DNA of 64,000 nt, taken from Enterobacter cloacae (GTDB lineage: Bacteria > Pseudomonadota > Gammaproteobacteria > Enterobacterales > Enterobacteriaceae). The notes under the pieces were generated by a model. The model did no database searches. It was given only the letters and a program-made list of their open reading frames with translations, and was not told the DNA's origin. The stretch is taken from contig AP022133.1 of the NCBI GenBank assembly GCA_014169315.1, positions 2,356,001 through 2,420,000 of the forward strand, read 5' to 3'. The position numbers and the translations under genes were made by a program. Below, one piece after another: positions 18,301 to 27,230 of this stretch (the stretch's first letter is position 1; every line of letters begins with the position of its first letter).

Positions 18301-18857
18301 CTGAGGGCTATTCCGCCATTATTACGGACTGTACTATGCCGGTGATGGATGGTTACGAACTGACCCGGCAGATCCGCCAGCATGAACAACGGGAAGGGTA
18401 CCGGGCGATCCCCATTTTTGGTTTAACTGCCATGAGTGGTACAGAAGCGGCGGCATGTTGTATTGATGCCGGGATGAATGAATATCTGGAAAAACCGCTT
18501 ATGCCGCAAAAATTGCAGGAAATCCTGGAGCGGTATTTCGCCAGTCCCCGAAAAGCTGAAGTTGTCGCTGACGATAAAACACGTCAGCTTCAGCTCGAAA
18601 TGATAAAGGTGAATAACCAGGACGCCGACCAGCTTAAGCTGCGACTTGAACAGCGAGATCGCGATAAGGTTGGCCGCATGGCACACCGGATTAACGGCGG
18701 TGCGCGGATGATGCATTTTATGTCGCTGAAAGAGACATGTGAGGCGCTGGAAGTTGCCTGCAACAATGCGCAGGGCTGGGACACGATTGAGCCGCTGGTC
18801 GAACGTGTGCTGGAAGAGATGGAACAGTTTAATGAGTGGCTGGCACATCAGGAGTGA
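15309..18857 (+). CDS. EvgS/BvgS-like hybrid sensor kinase with PAS, receiver and Hpt
   Basis: 1182 residues. It has a signal peptide, two SBP_bac_3-like periplasmic domains (about 40-270 and 280-515), a membrane helix near 535-555 and a PAS domain (about 575-700). HisKA has His720 in MGHEVRTP. The HATPase has a recognisable N box (SSLLRNAIKHAD) and G1 (DRGRGIS), but the G2 box is degenerate: DTGFSL at 899-904 replaces GTGLGL. The receiver has Asp1007 (ITDCTMPV) and the Hpt has His1126 (MAHRINGG). The modules suit a phosphorelay, but its own ATP use may be impaired. It reads rightward and ends at a strong terminator. Confidence 0.92.
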   Translation: MRFLSARLISFLFTLCCMWQLHAQPLELQRRAQVNAPHVQFSEAAQRWLDNHSTLNVGVWGQEQPPLSEGMGHGVFGGIAADYLALLEDSLKVKIKLHYYEHSSEALLALQRQEIQMVAIWNPALWPSPDLQASPPWLLDKAVLMTQKTPGETPVDLRNKVIGVVSGSQASTALQRQYPESTLRFQSWYTTAISALAFKQIDALWINRASAEYLTQYHQVRDLSWTFSPTIPNLNMSFGIDRQLPLLAESIDTVFKHVSLASRLRIATSWGLNRSFVITTNPLGLDPREESWLREHGQIQVIIDRRQRPVSFVSEGEPQGLVVDLLNQFNDQYGIRFSILSVENDTEFLAMKRAHPDALFVEQVVDTPQQTKSGAAKTPPLLTTPAVVVMDQGIKRPSDFSQLKGEKIAIQANDPLLPWLETWYPTIKLVKVPHMDDALERLKRGEVRGVIAPQFIASYLVTLHHPTRFHLAVTLPVTPVDLVLSAQTESSQPINIMNKALADMQPRALMQMAGDWRQAALENSEIWNKSTLVNSLLWSILLLLVVVGCWLWIQYLRRALRRGTVWQQKLAEQLKFTQSLIDASPVALYVRDRQGNLLRYNQAWSDTIGLSGQDLIGLPITAIDTIEPSELAVIESRYRQALQDGQPQNWSARFQIDEQPRYLQGWVVPWHDGQGEIGGLIGGWLDITEKELLIAQLSETKSNLEQAIASKNAFMLSMGHEVRTPLNVITGLLELELQALDERQERNENLNLIWESSLSLLSLIGDMFDVFRADNPQLLGLTRSTNLPQLIHSTVALYRQQAEAKGISLNVLIELSAQRYDTDPLLIIRILSSLLRNAIKHADGDAIDVEVYEGSSDPRVESVRLVIEVCDRGRGISEQTQAQIIERTNNVTLKSEWTDTGFSLPACLHMARAAGAEVRIESEPHEGCVVSFLFDATPSAKITLHHPTPDSLASLHILVVDDYPPARQTLQQRLEAWGHRVSLATQGEEALAMWKEQPEGYSAIITDCTMPVMDGYELTRQIRQHEQREGYRAIPIFGLTAMSGTEAAACCIDAGMNEYLEKPLMPQKLQEILERYFASPRKAEVVADDKTRQLQLEMIKVNNQDADQLKLRLEQRDRDKVGRMAHRINGGARMMHFMSLKETCEALEVACNNAQGWDTIEPLVERVLEEMEQFNEWLAHQE

Positions 18858-18896
18858 GGCGTCAGCATATTTTTTGCAGAATGGCCGACGATCAAT

Positions 18897-18927
18897 AAGG
18901 GGGCAATCGCCCCCTTCATTTTTATTT
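18897..18927 (+). terminator. terminator after kinase 2
   Basis: 8-bp stem AAGGGGGC/GCCCCCTT, 4-nt loop, followed by CATTTTTATTT. It lies between the convergent kinase 2 and arsC genes. Confidence 0.85.
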
Positions 18928-19347
18928 CAGTCTCTTGCCGGTATCATCAACAACTTTCTCGCCATCTTCCTTTGCGAAAGCCCCTTTCTGTGCATCTGGG
19001 AGGATATCCAGCACCACTTCGGAAGGGCGGCACAGACGCGAGCCCAACGGTGTCACCACAATCGGACGGTTAATCAGGATCGGATGCTGCAGCATAAAGT
19101 CGATTAGCTGATCGTCAGTAAATTTATCTTCCGCGAGTCCCAGCTCTTCATAGGGTTCAACATTTTTACGTAGCAGTGCCCGTACAGTGATCCCCATATC
19201 GGCAATGAGTTTAACCAGTTCATCGCGTGACGGTGGGTTCTCAAGGTAATGAATTACCGTTGGTTCAGTACCACTGTTGCGGATCATCTCCAGCGTGTTA
19301 CGCGACGTACCGCAGGCCGGGTTGTGATAAATAGTGATGTTGCTCAT
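18922..19347 (-). CDS. arsC: arsenate reductase (glutaredoxin-dependent)
   Basis: 141 residues, the usual length for R773-type ArsC. The active-site Cys12 sits in HNPACGTSRNTL, and the family arginines are present (for example in INRPIVVTPLGSRLCRPS). It reduces arsenate to arsenite using glutathione/glutaredoxin in the cytosol, so that ArsB can export it. Last gene of the leftward arsRDABC operon, 12 bp after arsB. Confidence 0.97.
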   Translation of the reverse strand: MSNITIYHNPACGTSRNTLEMIRNSGTEPTVIHYLENPPSRDELVKLIADMGITVRALLRKNVEPYEELGLAEDKFTDDQLIDFMLQHPILINRPIVVTPLGSRLCRPSEVVLDILPDAQKGAFAKEDGEKVVDDTGKRLK

Positions 19348-19359
19348 ATCTGTATCTCA

Positions 19360-20649
19360 TTACAAAGTGAAAGAGAGACGTAGCGCCAGTGCGACCAGCG
19401 TTACAAACAGCACAGGCAGAGTCATGATAATTCCGGTGCGGAAATAATAGCCCCAGGTGATCGTCATATTCTTCTGTGAAAGTACATGCAGCCAGAGCAG
19501 TGTTGCCAGGCTACCAATAGGGGTGATTTTCGGGCCCAGGTCGCAGCCAATCACGTTGGCATAAACCATCGCTTCTTTGATAACGCCGGTTGCCGTGCTG
19601 CCATCAATCGAGAGTGCGCCAACCAGCACGGTAGGCATGTTGTTCATGATGGAAGACAGGAACGCCGTCAGGAAGCCAGTACCCAACGTCGCGGTCCAAA
19701 GCCCTTTATCCGCCAACATGTTCAGCACACCTGAGAGGTATTCGGTTAGCCCGGCGTTCCGCAGCCCATAAACCACCAGATACATCCCCAGTGAGAAGAT
19801 AACGATCTGCCAGGGGGCACCATGCAGCACTTTGCCGGTGTTAATGGCATGACCTCGTTTCGCCACGGCAAACAGAATTACCGCCCCAACTGCCGCAATT
19901 GCGCTAACGGGAATACCGAGCGGCTCGAGGACGAAGAAACCAACCAGCAGAAGAATCAAAACAATCCAGCCAGTGCGGAATGTAGCCGGATCTTTAATTG
20001 CTTTTGCCGGTGTCTTAAGGAGCGCCAGATCGTAAGCCTGTGGGATATCCTTGCGGAAGAACAGATGCAGCATAGCAAGCGTGGCAACAATGGCGGCAAT
20101 ATCAACCGGAACCATTACCGACGCATATTTGGTGAATCCCAGACCAAAGAAATCCGCTGAAACGATATTCACCAGGTTCGACACGATAAGCGGCAGGCTG
20201 GCAGTATCGGCAATAAACCCGGCAGCCATAACGAATGCCAGTGTCGTGCTTTTACTGAAGCCTAATGCCAGCAGCATGGCAATAACGATGGGTGTCAGAA
20301 TTAACGCCGCGCCATCGTTGGCAAATAATGCAGCCACTGCAGCACCGAGCAAAACAATATAGGTAAACAGCAGGCGGCCACGACCATTTCCCCAACGGGA
20401 AACGTGCAATGCAGCCCATTCGAAAAAGCCGGATTCATCGAGCAGCAGGCTGATAATAATCACGGCAATAAACGTTGCCGTCGCGTTCCAGACGATATTC
20501 CACACCACCGGGATATCACTTAAATGTACAACGCCAGAAATCAACGCCAGTCCCGCACCCAGCATTGCACTCCAGCCGATCCCTAATCCCTTCGGTTGCC
20601 AGATAACCAACACAATGGTCAGGACAAAAATAGCACCTGCCAGTAACAT
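19360..20649 (-). CDS. arsB: arsenite efflux permease
   Basis: 429 residues, polytopic, about 12 hydrophobic helices, matching ArsB in length. The chosen ATG begins [14 protein letters not shown] and is preceded by AGGAGG 5 nt upstream; an earlier in-frame ATG would add 14 unrelated residues. It exports arsenite or antimonite, alone by proton antiport or with ArsA as an ATP-driven pump. Confidence 0.97.
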   Translation of the reverse strand: MLLAGAIFVLTIVLVIWQPKGLGIGWSAMLGAGLALISGVVHLSDIPVVWNIVWNATATFIAVIIISLLLDESGFFEWAALHVSRWGNGRGRLLFTYIVLLGAAVAALFANDGAALILTPIVIAMLLALGFSKSTTLAFVMAAGFIADTASLPLIVSNLVNIVSADFFGLGFTKYASVMVPVDIAAIVATLAMLHLFFRKDIPQAYDLALLKTPAKAIKDPATFRTGWIVLILLLVGFFVLEPLGIPVSAIAAVGAVILFAVAKRGHAINTGKVLHGAPWQIVIFSLGMYLVVYGLRNAGLTEYLSGVLNMLADKGLWTATLGTGFLTAFLSSIMNNMPTVLVGALSIDGSTATGVIKEAMVYANVIGCDLGPKITPIGSLATLLWLHVLSQKNMTITWGYYFRTGIIMTLPVLFVTLVALALRLSFTL

Positions 20650-20660
20650 ACATCCTCCTG

Positions 20661-20683
20661 ACAGGGCGGCAGAGCCGCCCTGT
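20661..20683 (-). promoter_or_regulatory. stem-loop between arsA and arsB
   Basis: Perfect 10-bp stem ACAGGGCGGC/GCCGCCCTGT with a 3-nt loop, ending just before the arsB ribosome-binding site. There is no T-run downstream. It probably tunes relative ArsA and ArsB output through mRNA stability or partial termination. Confidence 0.6.
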
Positions 20684-20696
20684 ATATACAAAAAAA

Positions 20697-22448
20697 TTAA
20701 CTCGTCAGCTCTCTGAGTTTTTTGATACCGGCAGGCTCAGACGCCAGTACCGGAACGAGCGCTATACGGTCAGCGTGCTGTTGCTTAACGGCCTCAATCT
20801 GAGGCTGTTCCTGCCGGGCGCGCAGGCAAAGCAACGGAGAACGCGTATCCGCAATGGAAAGGCAGTTATTGATAATCCAGCCCCACGGATGGATCCCCGC
20901 TCTTTCGAGATCGGCCTGCAGGTTCGCCGCTTCCAGCACCGGTGTGGTTTCTGGCAGCGTAACCAGTAGCACTTTGGTTCTGTCCGGGTCCTGAAGCTGC
21001 ATCATTGGGGTAGTAAAATGACCTTTATTCCCCATTTTTTTAGCAATCTCGCGGTGATAGGCCCCGGTTGCGTCCAGCAACAACAACGTGTGCCCCGTGG
21101 GAGCCGTATCCATCACCACAAACCGCTTACCGGCTTCGCGGATCACGCGGGAGAAGGCCTGGAACACGGCAATTTCTTCGGTGCAGGGGGAACGTAAATC
21201 TTCTTCCAGCAGGCGTTTCCCCGCGTCGTCCAGGTCTTTCCCCTTCGTCTCAAGAACATGCTGGCGATAGCGTTCGGTTTCATCGTGGGGGTTGATCCTG
21301 CTGACCTGCAGGTTATTCAGGCAGCCGTTTAGCGTGGTACTGAGATGCGCGGCAGGATCTGAGGTTGTGAGATGCACATCGAACCCCATATCCGCCAGCC
21401 TGACGGCGATAGCAGCAGCCATCGTGGTTTTACCGACGCCACCTTTGCCCATCAGCATAATCAGGCCGTGTCCATCGCGGGCGATTTCATCAACCAGGTC
21501 AGAGAGTGACGGATTTTCAGGTCGGTAAGCTATGTTTTGTTCAGGGCGTGAATAAGCCTCAGAACGGACATCAAGCAGTCCTTTTAATGCGGACACGCCA
21601 ACCATGTTCACCGGCTGCAGGAACAGAGTATCTGTCGGCAATTCTGATACACCAGCGGGAAGATTTGCCAGCGTCTCCTGTTCCCGTTGCCATATCGCAG
21701 CCGCTAATACGTCATGTTCTGCTTCGGCTGCAGGTAAAACACCATTAATAATCAGATACTGGTTTTTCAGGCCAATCGTAGCCAGCTCTTCATGGGTGCG
21801 GGCGACTTCCTGCAGCGTTGATTTTTGCAGCCGTGCAACCAAAACAAGCCGGGTACGTTCAGGATCTGATAACGCCTCAACCGCATGAGCGTACTGCTCA
21901 CGTTGCTTTTCCAGCCCAGCCATCGGGCCGAGGCAGGAAGCACCGTCCGGGTTACTTTCAATAAAGTTACTCCAGGCTCCGGGAAGCTGGAGGAGGCGGA
22001 TAGTGTGGCCCGTTGGTGCAGTATCAAAAATGATGTGATCAAAACGCGTCAGCAGAGAAGCGTCCGTCAATAAGCCAGTGAATTCATCGAACGCCGCAAT
22101 CTCAGTGGTGCATGCTCCCGAAAGCTGCTCGCTGATACTGTTAACAACATCCTCGGGCAGAAGACCCTTGACAGGATCAACGATTCTGGCCCGATATTGC
22201 TGGGCGGCTTCCTGCGGGTCGATCTCCAGTGCGGAAAGTCCGGGAACTGCAGTCACAGGGTGAATAGTATTACCGATAGTCTGATCGAATACCTGGCCGA
22301 CATTGGAGGCAGGATCGGTACTGACCAACAACACACGCTGACCTTGTTCTGCCAGGCGGATAGCCGTCGCACACGAAATGGAGGTTTTGCCCACTCCTCC
22401 CTTACCGGTAAAAAACAGGTAAGGTGGGATATTCTGTAAGAATTTCAT
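20697..22448 (-). CDS. arsA: arsenite-stimulated pump ATPase
   Basis: 583 residues, made of two homologous halves. Each has a deviant Walker A (GKGGVGKTS near residue 15, [13 protein letters not shown] near 335) and a signature DTAPTGHT segment. It forms the catalytic subunit that energises ArsB. The start [10 protein letters not shown] is preceded by AGGAGG, and an upstream ATG adds only eight residues. arsD ends 17 bp upstream. Confidence 0.97.
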   Translation of the reverse strand: MKFLQNIPPYLFFTGKGGVGKTSISCATAIRLAEQGQRVLLVSTDPASNVGQVFDQTIGNTIHPVTAVPGLSALEIDPQEAAQQYRARIVDPVKGLLPEDVVNSISEQLSGACTTEIAAFDEFTGLLTDASLLTRFDHIIFDTAPTGHTIRLLQLPGAWSNFIESNPDGASCLGPMAGLEKQREQYAHAVEALSDPERTRLVLVARLQKSTLQEVARTHEELATIGLKNQYLIINGVLPAAEAEHDVLAAAIWQREQETLANLPAGVSELPTDTLFLQPVNMVGVSALKGLLDVRSEAYSRPEQNIAYRPENPSLSDLVDEIARDGHGLIMLMGKGGVGKTTMAAAIAVRLADMGFDVHLTTSDPAAHLSTTLNGCLNNLQVSRINPHDETERYRQHVLETKGKDLDDAGKRLLEEDLRSPCTEEIAVFQAFSRVIREAGKRFVVMDTAPTGHTLLLLDATGAYHREIAKKMGNKGHFTTPMMQLQDPDRTKVLLVTLPETTPVLEAANLQADLERAGIHPWGWIINNCLSIADTRSPLLCLRARQEQPQIEAVKQQHADRIALVPVLASEPAGIKKLRELTS

Positions 22449-22465
22449 ATGTCCTCCTGACATAC

Positions 22466-22828
22466 TCAACAACAGGAAGTATTACCACCACAGCAACGGG
22501 TGGGAGCCAGACCTACTTTCTCCAGCGGAATGCCAAACCAGCGAGCCAGCTCAGCACGTTTTGGGTATCGCCCAGCCATCACCGTTTCACCGTCCAGCAA
22601 CAGCAGCGGAAGACCTTCTGCACCAGATGCTTCGAGGAATGCTTTCGCTTTCTCGTTCTGAACGAAGCTCATAGGTTGCTGTGCCAGGTTGTATCGTTCA
22701 ACCTGCACGCCGCGTTCTTTCAGCCACTGGACATCAGCAGAGAAATCCACCAGAACCTGATCGACATCGGAACCACATACACCGGTACTGCAGCACATTG
22801 CCGGGTCAAACACCGTTAACATTTTCAT
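22466..22828 (-). CDS. arsD: arsenite metallochaperone / weak repressor
   Basis: 120 residues, typical length. It has the Cys12-Cys13-Cys18 arsenite site (PAMCCSTGVCG) and the two C-terminal vicinal pairs (Cys112-113 and Cys119-120, CCGGNTSCC) found in R773 ArsD. It delivers arsenite to ArsA and also has weak regulatory activity in characterised homologues. Confidence 0.96.
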   Translation of the reverse strand: MKMLTVFDPAMCCSTGVCGSDVDQVLVDFSADVQWLKERGVQVERYNLAQQPMSFVQNEKAKAFLEASGAEGLPLLLLDGETVMAGRYPKRAELARWFGIPLEKVGLAPTRCCGGNTSCC

Positions 22829-22876
22829 TCTGAATACCTCACATTCGAAAAATCACATATGTTCAGGCAAATTTTT

Positions 22877-23227
22877 TTAGATACAAATAGCTTTACCGCT
22901 ACCAGAGCAGTTTGCCGATGCCAGCTTACGGGCGATGGCCTGTACGTCGTCCTGTTGGCTTAACCAGGCTTGCTCAATCACCTGAGCAGCCCAGGAAGGA
23001 ATATGCGGGGATAGGCGGTAGTGAACCCATTTGCCCTGTTTACGATCCAGTAATAAACCGCTTTCACGCAGCATTGCCAGGTGGCGGGAGATCTTGGGTT
23101 GTGACTGATCCAGCGCCGTGCAGAGATCGCACACGCACAGCTCTCCCATTTCTCTGAGTAGTAGGACGATACTCAAACGAGTTTCATCGGACAAGTTTTT
23201 GAAAAGCTGCAGGGCTGTCAGAGACAT
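22877..23227 (-). CDS. arsR: arsenite-responsive ArsR/SmtB repressor
   Basis: 116 residues. A winged helix carries the metalloid site CVCDLC in the recognition region (ELCVCDLCTALDQSQPKISRHLAML). It releases operator DNA on binding arsenite. First gene of the operon, with an AAGGAGG site before the ATG and 48 bp ahead of arsD. Confidence 0.96.
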   Translation of the reverse strand: MSLTALQLFKNLSDETRLSIVLLLREMGELCVCDLCTALDQSQPKISRHLAMLRESGLLLDRKQGKWVHYRLSPHIPSWAAQVIEQAWLSQQDDVQAIARKLASANCSGSGKAICI

Positions 23228-23340
23228 TATTCCTCCTTCTTATTTAGGTCCATGGTACACGTCAGCATCATAAAATCAATAACACATACGATAATTCGAA
23301 TATATAAATATAGTGGGCATTACCGACAATTCCATGCCTT
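23228..23340 (-). promoter_or_regulatory. probable ars operon promoter/operator region
   Basis: AT-rich sequence upstream of arsR. On the - strand, TTGTCG (about 23325-23330) is followed after 17 nt by TATATA, and TTCGAA lies just downstream, close to where an ArsR operator is expected. Promoter elements are assigned by eye only. Confidence 0.4.
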
Positions 23341-23376
23341 TCGGTCAGCGTTGTACCGCATCGGAAGTGGGGGAGG

Positions 23377-25674
23377 CTAATTCTGAAGACCGCTAAATAA
23401 TTCTTCTTCCTGAGCAAAATGCAATCTCAGAATTGCTTCAAGGCCATAAAGACACTGCTGAATATCCTGAACAGTACCAGGAGAGCCGTCTGTGCTTTGT
23501 AGAAGGATGCTCAACTGGCCCAGTTTTCTGACAAGCAGATAAATCTCCTGGTGACTTCTGCTCATCGCAGCCAGCGGGTCATCACCGGCCAGCATCAACG
23601 TCATGGTGGGGTACAGTCCCTGTTCATCCTGCTGCTCATGAGCAAGTATATCCTGGGTCAGTTGATCATGGAGTGTCTTCATGAGCGTTCGTCGTTCTTC
23701 CGGACTTGCCTGGGGTAACAGTGTTGCAACCTCGGTCAAACGCTGGAGTAATGGCTGCAACCTGTGGTGTTCATTGCGCAATGCAGCAACCTGCTCTGCA
23801 CTCATTGTCCTGTCCGCCGGGCGAGTTATCCCACTCGCAAGAACCCGTAATGCCGACATAATGGCAAGCAGATCAATGAACTCCTGCAAGAGGGCACCTT
23901 CAAAGGGGAGAAGCAGACCCAGCGCGGCAAAGACCATAGCAACACAGCACAGCCCCATACCGAGCCAGACACTTTGTCTGGCAATACGAATTGACAGCCT
24001 GGCGATGACTTTGGCCTCAGCCAGCCGGTCTAAACGGTCTGTCAGTAGCACGACATCTGCACTTTCTGCTGCGGCAGCCGTACCTCTTGCCCCCATTGCA
24101 ACACCGACATCCGCAGCCGCCAGAGCAGGGGCATCATTCACCCCATCACCAACCATCATCGTGCAGTGAGCGGATGACGCTTTTGAGACGTACTTCAGTT
24201 TCATTTCAGGAGTCAATTCTGCCAGTACCTGATCTACACCGAGGCCGGTGCCAATACTTTCCGCCACCTCCTGCTTGTCACCTGTCAGCATGACGATCTC
24301 GTGAACGCCTGATTTGCGCAACATGCGCAAAGCCCGGGGGGTTTCAAGTCGCAACTGATCAGAAAATAACAACCAGCCGACCAGTTCCGAATTAACTGCA
24401 ATCGCAACTACCGTCGAGTTCTCAATTAACAGGCGCTGGCGGGCAGACTCCAGCCAGTTGCCCGCGTGTGACTGGCTCAGGACAAAATCCAGTGTCCCAA
24501 TACATACCTGTTGTCCGTTCACCTTTCCCGTTAACCCGGCCCCAGCCACTTCCTGTACTGACTCTGGCATCGGTAATGATCCAAGTCCTTGCTCTTGTGC
24601 AGCCTGCAAAATAGCACTGGCAATAACATGGCAGGAAAGCTGGTCCATGCTGGCTGCCAGTTTGAGCAAATCAGGTTGTGTGAACTGGGGGGAGAAACTG
24701 TGAATCGACATCAGTTTTGCCATACCGCCAGTCAGAGTGCCGGTCTTGTCAAAAAACAAATAATCAGCCCGGGCAAGTTGTTCCAGCGCAGAGCTGCCTT
24801 TGATCAAAATTCCCCGCTTTGCGCAACGAGAAATACCGGATACCAGTGCCACCGGCACCGCCAGGAGGAGGGGACAAGGCGTTGCAACAACCAGAACGGC
24901 CAGTGCGCGTAATGGATCATGGCTCACCATCCCGGCCAGCCAGGCAACGCCAAGGGTGAAAGGGATGAACCAGGCAGCATAACGATCAGCGAGTCTGACC
25001 GCGGGCGCACGTGCCTGGCCTGCTTGTTCAACCACGCTGATGATACCCTGAAGTGTGCTGTCTTTAGCGGCACGGGCAGCGTGCATTTTCAGTGCGTCAC
25101 CGGCATTAATTGTACCACTTAACAGTAATTCACCGGTTTGTCTGGTGACCGGCAACGATTCCCCGGTAATAGAGGATTCGTTCAGCACTGCGCTCACACT
25201 CACCAACGGGCCATCTACTGGAATGGTTTCCCCCAGCTTAACCAGAAGCAAGTAACCAGGTTGAATGGATTCAACGGGAATAACCTGGATGCCATTCTCA
25301 GTCAGTCGGTTGGCAAAACGGGGTACCCTGGAAAGTAGCGCGACCATTTCACGTTCTGCGCGACCCCGGGCGTAGTTTTCTAAAAATCGGCCTGAAGCCG
25401 TCATGGCGGCAATCACGGCCGCAGTGGCCGGTTCATCCATCCACAGAGCCCCGGACATTGAAAGAATGGCGAGTAAATCTACCCCAAACTTATGACTTAA
25501 TAATGACTTAACCACTTCATAAGTTAACAAAAGTAAAGAAGGGATAGTCGAAATGATTAATATAACGGAGGTATTCTGTCCCCACGTAGTATCCTGATTG
25601 ACGATGTATAGCGTCAACGCCAGTAGGGGGAAAATTAGCAGCATAATATCGAGTAAGAACCGGCTGTTTTTCAT
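23377..25674 (-). CDS. P1B-type metal ATPase with C-terminal hemerythrin-like domain
   Basis: 765 residues. Membrane helices, actuator motif TGES, the transmembrane metal motif TPCPLL, the phosphorylation motif DKTGT (Asp309) and the hinge GDGVNDAPA are all present. There is no N-terminal CxxC domain. Residues about 620-765 form a hemerythrin/HHE-like four-helix domain (HDQLTQDILAHEQQDE, HQEIY, LHFAQEEELF). The TPC motif plus hemerythrin domain is the hallmark of P1B-5 ATPases, for which nickel/iron transport has been reported in rhizobial Nia. It therefore probably exports iron or nickel rather than arsenic. GGAGG precedes the start. Divergent from the VIT-family gene. Confidence 0.88.
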   Translation of the reverse strand: MKNSRFLLDIMLLIFPLLALTLYIVNQDTTWGQNTSVILIISTIPSLLLLTYEVVKSLLSHKFGVDLLAILSMSGALWMDEPATAAVIAAMTASGRFLENYARGRAEREMVALLSRVPRFANRLTENGIQVIPVESIQPGYLLLVKLGETIPVDGPLVSVSAVLNESSITGESLPVTRQTGELLLSGTINAGDALKMHAARAAKDSTLQGIISVVEQAGQARAPAVRLADRYAAWFIPFTLGVAWLAGMVSHDPLRALAVLVVATPCPLLLAVPVALVSGISRCAKRGILIKGSSALEQLARADYLFFDKTGTLTGGMAKLMSIHSFSPQFTQPDLLKLAASMDQLSCHVIASAILQAAQEQGLGSLPMPESVQEVAGAGLTGKVNGQQVCIGTLDFVLSQSHAGNWLESARQRLLIENSTVVAIAVNSELVGWLLFSDQLRLETPRALRMLRKSGVHEIVMLTGDKQEVAESIGTGLGVDQVLAELTPEMKLKYVSKASSAHCTMMVGDGVNDAPALAAADVGVAMGARGTAAAAESADVVLLTDRLDRLAEAKVIARLSIRIARQSVWLGMGLCCVAMVFAALGLLLPFEGALLQEFIDLLAIMSALRVLASGITRPADRTMSAEQVAALRNEHHRLQPLLQRLTEVATLLPQASPEERRTLMKTLHDQLTQDILAHEQQDEQGLYPTMTLMLAGDDPLAAMSRSHQEIYLLVRKLGQLSILLQSTDGSPGTVQDIQQCLYGLEAILRLHFAQEEELFSGLQN

Positions 25675-25855
25675 GGTTTTTTCCTCCAGTATTATGCGCC
25701 TGGGGCGGTTAAAAGTGGATCATATGAACCATTAACCGTTATCTGGTTTGGTATTGTCTCCTGAATAAACAGACATGTATCTTTTAATTTAAACGATGAA
25801 CGTTATCTTATTCACATATCTACCAACAAAGCGAACGTAACAGGAAAACAGGAAC
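25675..25855. promoter_or_regulatory. divergent promoter region of the ATPase and VIT-family genes
   Basis: 181 bp, AT-rich toward the VIT side, with an AACCA-TTAACCGTTATC-TGGTT imperfect inverted repeat near 25727-25748. No known metal-regulator box is recognised with confidence. Confidence 0.35.
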
Positions 25856-26545
25856 ATGCATCTTGAACGACACAGTATTGAAAGCGTTGGATGGTTAAGG
25901 GCTGCCGTGCTGGGGGCAAATGACGGTATTGTGTCGACAGCGAGCCTTGTCCTTGGCGTCGCGTCGGCAAATACCGGTCCCTCAGGTGTTTTACTGGCGG
26001 GGGTTGCCGGCCTGGTTGCGGGGGCGATGTCGATGGCGACAGGGGAATATGTTTCAGTTTCATCACAGGCGGATACAGAAAACGCAGCTCTGGCACAGGA
26101 ACAAAAGGAACTGGAAGCAGATTATCAGGGAGAGGTGCGGGAGCTTACGTCATTGTATATACAACGTGGAGTGGAGCCGGTACTTGCTCACCAGGTTGCA
26201 GAGCAGTTAATGGTGAAGGATGCACTGGATGCTCATGCCCGGGAAGAGCTCGGGTTGACAGGTACGAATTCTGCGCGGCCTCTACAGGCAGCTCTCTTTT
26301 CAGCACTGAGTTTTTCTGCCGGCGCGGTGTTGCCTTTATTCGTTGCCTGGTTATCACCACCAACGCTGGTTTCTTTGTTTATTATTCTGTCCACTCTTTG
26401 TTCGCTGGCTGCACTTGGTTATATATCTTCGGTTGTAAGCAAAGCCTCTCCTGTAAGGGCGATCGTCAGAATTACGTTCTGGAGTACTATGGCAATGGCT
26501 TTGTCGATGGGGGTTGGCCATCTTGCCGGACAAGCGCTGCTTTAA
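25856..26545 (+). CDS. VIT1/CCC1-family iron/manganese transporter
   Basis: 229 residues. It begins with the conserved VGWLRAAVLGANDGIVSTASLVLGV helix (family motif GANDGIVS), followed by the MSMATGEYVSVSSQ segment, a charged cytosolic metal-binding helix pair (about 70-130) and three more helices. The family moves Fe2+ or Mn2+ out of the cytosol. It is divergent from the hemerythrin-domain ATPase, and together they suggest a cytosolic iron-lowering pair. Confidence 0.9.
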   Translation: MHLERHSIESVGWLRAAVLGANDGIVSTASLVLGVASANTGPSGVLLAGVAGLVAGAMSMATGEYVSVSSQADTENAALAQEQKELEADYQGEVRELTSLYIQRGVEPVLAHQVAEQLMVKDALDAHAREELGLTGTNSARPLQAALFSALSFSAGAVLPLFVAWLSPPTLVSLFIILSTLCSLAALGYISSVVSKASPVRAIVRITFWSTMAMALSMGVGHLAGQALL

Positions 26546-27019
26546 AATGCCGTTTTAATTCTCAGAAATAATAGTAGGGAAGAGCCGTTCCGTTAAGCCG
26601 GAGCTTTTCCTGTTATATATCGTTGATGAATGGAGTAATGAGCGAGCATCTTTACCCAACGAAATGATAATAAAGCAGGATAAGGAATTTCGGGATATGC
26701 CTGTCAGGATGACAGAGATCCGTCGGAAACCGAGTGCGCACAAAAATAAGAGGAATTCCTGGCACGGTGCGGACTAAAGCAACGTTATCAGATCCACTAT
26801 GAACCAGGAGTGGACATGCCTCAGCAAAGTGCAGGTGAATTTCCTGTGTAACTGGAGCATGCACGCCGTGAACGCGATGCCTGGAAAACTGGAAAAACAG
26901 TTGTCAGGTGGTCAGCCTGATTATCTGATGGCAAGTGTGATGGTATCAGCGCTGGAAAAGGACTTTCAGAGGTCATCAACTACGACCACAAAACACCAGA
27001 TTTCACCTGAATCTATGTT
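26546..27019. other. gene-poor stretch before the dif-like site
   Basis: 474 bp. A weak GC hairpin with a G-U pair (about 26578-26610) may end the VIT transcript. A + strand frame of 79 codons (26799-27038) runs into the dif-like sequence, but it has no recognisable domain and no clear ribosome-binding site. I treat it as non-coding or a decayed remnant. Confidence 0.4.
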
Positions 27020-27049
27020 AGTGCGCATAATGTGTTGAACATGTTAAAT
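27020..27049 (+). repeat. degenerate dif-like Xer site
   Basis: The XerC arm AGTGCGCATAA differs from dif at one of 11 positions. An 8-bp centre (TGTGTTGA) is followed by ACATGTTAAAT, which matches 9 of 11 positions of the XerD arm. About 25 bp upstream also resemble the sequence upstream of the canonical dif at 30252. It probably marks the left junction of an element inserted by Xer recombination. Confidence 0.65.
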
Positions 27050-27230
27050 GACTGCACGAAGTGCTGGCATTTAGCCTTCTGCAATGAACTGCCAGACGTT
27101 GTTGCTTGTTTTCTGGCATAGAAAATCGCTGCAACAGCGGAATTACAGATACATCCTGAATGTTCGTTTTTTCTTATTAATAGATAGCATTGTGAAATGC
27201 CGGTTATTTTATGACTATTTTATAGCATCA

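Noticed and set aside
26799..27038. A 79-codon + strand frame ending inside the dif-like site
   Set aside because: No ribosome-binding site or recognisable domain; its end is simply translation of the Xer site.
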